Origin: Campylobacteraceae bacterium
GTDB taxonomy: Bacteria; Campylobacterota; Campylobacteria; Campylobacterales; Sulfurospirillaceae
DNA length: 6,495 nucleotides
Direction: 5' to 3'
NCBI GenBank assembly: GCA_027040375.1
Contig: JALUMJ010000192.1
Span: forward strand, 1-6,495
Below are positions 5,392 through 6,495 of this stretch, piece after piece (positions within the stretch are counted from its first letter, which is position 1; every line of letters starts with the position of its first letter). The notes under the pieces were generated by a model, which was given only the letters and a program-made list of their open reading frames with translations, searched no databases and was not told the DNA's origin. The position numbers and the translations under genes are program-made.

Positions 5392-6495
5392 TGAGTGATA
5401 TAATGGTAACTATTGACGGGATTAAATACAAGGCAAAAGAGGGTGAATCTATACTGAAGATTGCAAGACGAAATGGTATTTTTATACCTGCCATTTGTTA
5501 TCTGACAGATTGTTCTCCAACTTTGGCTTGTAGATTATGCTTGGTTGAGATAGATGGAAAAAGAGCTTACTCTTGTAATGCAAAAGCAAAAGAAGGTATG
5601 AGCGTAGTTAGCAGCAATGAAGAGATAGAAGTTGAACGAAAAGCTATAATGGAAGTATATGACATCAATCATCCTTTGGAGTGTGGCGTGTGCGACCAAA
5701 GTGGCGAATGTGAATTGCAAAACTATACTTTGGAGATGCAAAGAGATGAGCAAAATTTTTCCATAGCTGATACGAGCAGACCAAGCCATGATTGGGGTTT
5801 TATACATTATGACTCATCGCTTTGTATAGTTTGCGAAAGATGTGTTACTGTTTGTAAAGATATGATTGGAGATTCTGCTTTAAAAACTGTCCCAAGAGGC
5901 GGAGCAGTTTTAGATAAATCTTGGAAAGATACCGCTCCAAAAGACACATATGCCATGTGGAATAAATTGCAAAAATCTCTCATAGGCCTAGCTAGTGGTG
6001 GTGATACACTAGAGTGTACAAATTGTGGTGAATGTACTGCTGTTTGCCCAGTTGGAGCACTTGTTGGAAGTGATTTTCAATACACTTCAAATGCTTGGGA
6101 ATTAACAAAAATTCCTGCTGCAAATCCTCACAGTAGCGATTGTTCGCTTATGTATTATGATATTAAACATACAAGTATAAAAGACCATAAAGATAAGATT
6201 TATAGAGTCAGTAGCGATTTTCATTTTTCCACTTTACATGGTGGTGCAAGATATGGATATGATTTTGCCAATGAGATAGATAAAAAAGATGAAAAAGCTT
6301 TTAAAAAAGCAGTAAAATTTTTCAAAGAAGAGGCAGACACTATCAAGTTTAATAGCTTCATCACAAACGAAGAAGCATATATCTTGCAAAAACTAAAAGA
6401 AAAGTTTGGGTATAAACTCGTAAATGATGATGCCTTTGCATATAATAAATTTTTACAAAATTACAGACAAGCCAGCGGAAAATCTCTATACTCTA
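5391..6495 (+). CDS. nuoG: NADH-quinone oxidoreductase (complex I) subunit G, 3'-partial
   Basis: NuoG is the large iron-sulfur subunit that wires electrons through the hydrophilic arm. The frame stays open to the window end, giving 368 residues of a protein that usually exceeds 750. The N-terminal ferredoxin domain holds the N1b [2Fe-2S] ligands Cys36, Cys47, Cys50 and Cys62. The N5 site is His94, Cys98, Cys101 and Cys107 (HPLECGVCDQSGEC). Two ferredoxin-type [4Fe-4S] motifs follow for N6a and N6b: Cys145/148/151/155 (CIVCERCVTVC) and Cys209/212/215/219 (CTNCGECTAVCP). Beyond these the molybdopterin-oxidoreductase-like domain begins, but the CPxCxxxC motif of the extra N7 cluster is missing: the matching region is NPHSSDC (245-251). 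Cys41 is an additional cysteine near N1b. The ATG overlaps the preceding stop in TAATG, with GAGA six bases upstream, so translation is probably coupled. Confidence 0.95.
   Translation, partial: MSDIMVTIDGIKYKAKEGESILKIARRNGIFIPAICYLTDCSPTLACRLCLVEIDGKRAYSCNAKAKEGMSVVSSNEEIEVERKAIMEVYDINHPLECGVCDQSGECELQNYTLEMQRDEQNFSIADTSRPSHDWGFIHYDSSLCIVCERCVTVCKDMIGDSALKTVPRGGAVLDKSWKDTAPKDTYAMWNKLQKSLIGLASGGDTLECTNCGECTAVCPVGALVGSDFQYTSNAWELTKIPAANPHSSDCSLMYYDIKHTSIKDHKDKIYRVSSDFHFSTLHGGARYGYDFANEIDKKDEKAFKKAVKFFKEEADTIKFNSFITNEEAYILQKLKEKFGYKLVNDDAFAYNKFLQNYRQASGKSLYS

Noticed and set aside
5535..5807. Minus-strand reading frame of 90 codons
   Set aside because: It is antisense to the nuoG iron-sulfur motifs, which establish the + strand frame.
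1..6495. CRISPR arrays, insertion sequences, tRNA or rRNA genes, or a mobile system
   Set aside because: No spaced direct repeats, transposase-like reading frame, terminal inverted repeats or cloverleaf were seen; the window is filled by ordinary respiratory genes.

Overview
The window is AT-rich and tightly packed, and every supported gene lies on the + strand. It holds the 3' part of an AAA+ ATPase gene, a 133-base spacer with a likely promoter, and the first seven genes of a respiratory complex I (nuo) operon that runs off the right edge. The gene order is nuoA, nuoB, nuoC, nuoD, a small gene in the nuoE position, an unusual gene in the nuoF position, then nuoG (cut by the window end).

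The organism is most likely a member of Campylobacterota (the former Epsilonproteobacteria). The reasons are the separate nuoC and nuoD genes, the low GC content, and above all two non-canonical genes replacing the NADH-oxidising subunits NuoE and NuoF. Helicobacter and Campylobacter have the same arrangement (HP1264/HP1265 and Cj1575c/Cj1574c). The ATPase and the general protein style would suit a sulfur-oxidising relative such as Sulfurimonas, but genus cannot be fixed from this sequence alone.

Layout: 1-1277 AAA+ ATPase, open at the left edge; 1278-1410 intergenic region with an exact TATAAT box, an AT-rich inverted repeat beside it and a good ribosome binding site; 1411-5391 nuoA to the nuoF-position gene with overlaps or gaps of a few bases; 5391-6495 the 5' part of nuoG. 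The overlaps (19 nt for nuoA/nuoB, 1 nt for nuoB/nuoC, about 11 nt for the nuoE-like/nuoF-position pair, 1 nt into nuoG) point to one co-transcribed and translationally coupled unit.

Working together: NuoB, NuoC and NuoD form the quinone-reducing connecting module with cluster N2, NuoA is one of the membrane subunits, and NuoG carries the electron wire (N1b, N5, N6a and N6b ligands all visible). The usual input module is absent here: there is no FMN/NADH site, no N1a and no N3 ligand set in the genes between nuoD and nuoG. Electrons therefore probably enter from a donor other than NADH, such as flavodoxin or ferredoxin. This is a known lineage variant of complex I and not a wholly new system; the least understood parts are the two small replacement subunits and the truncated ATPase.
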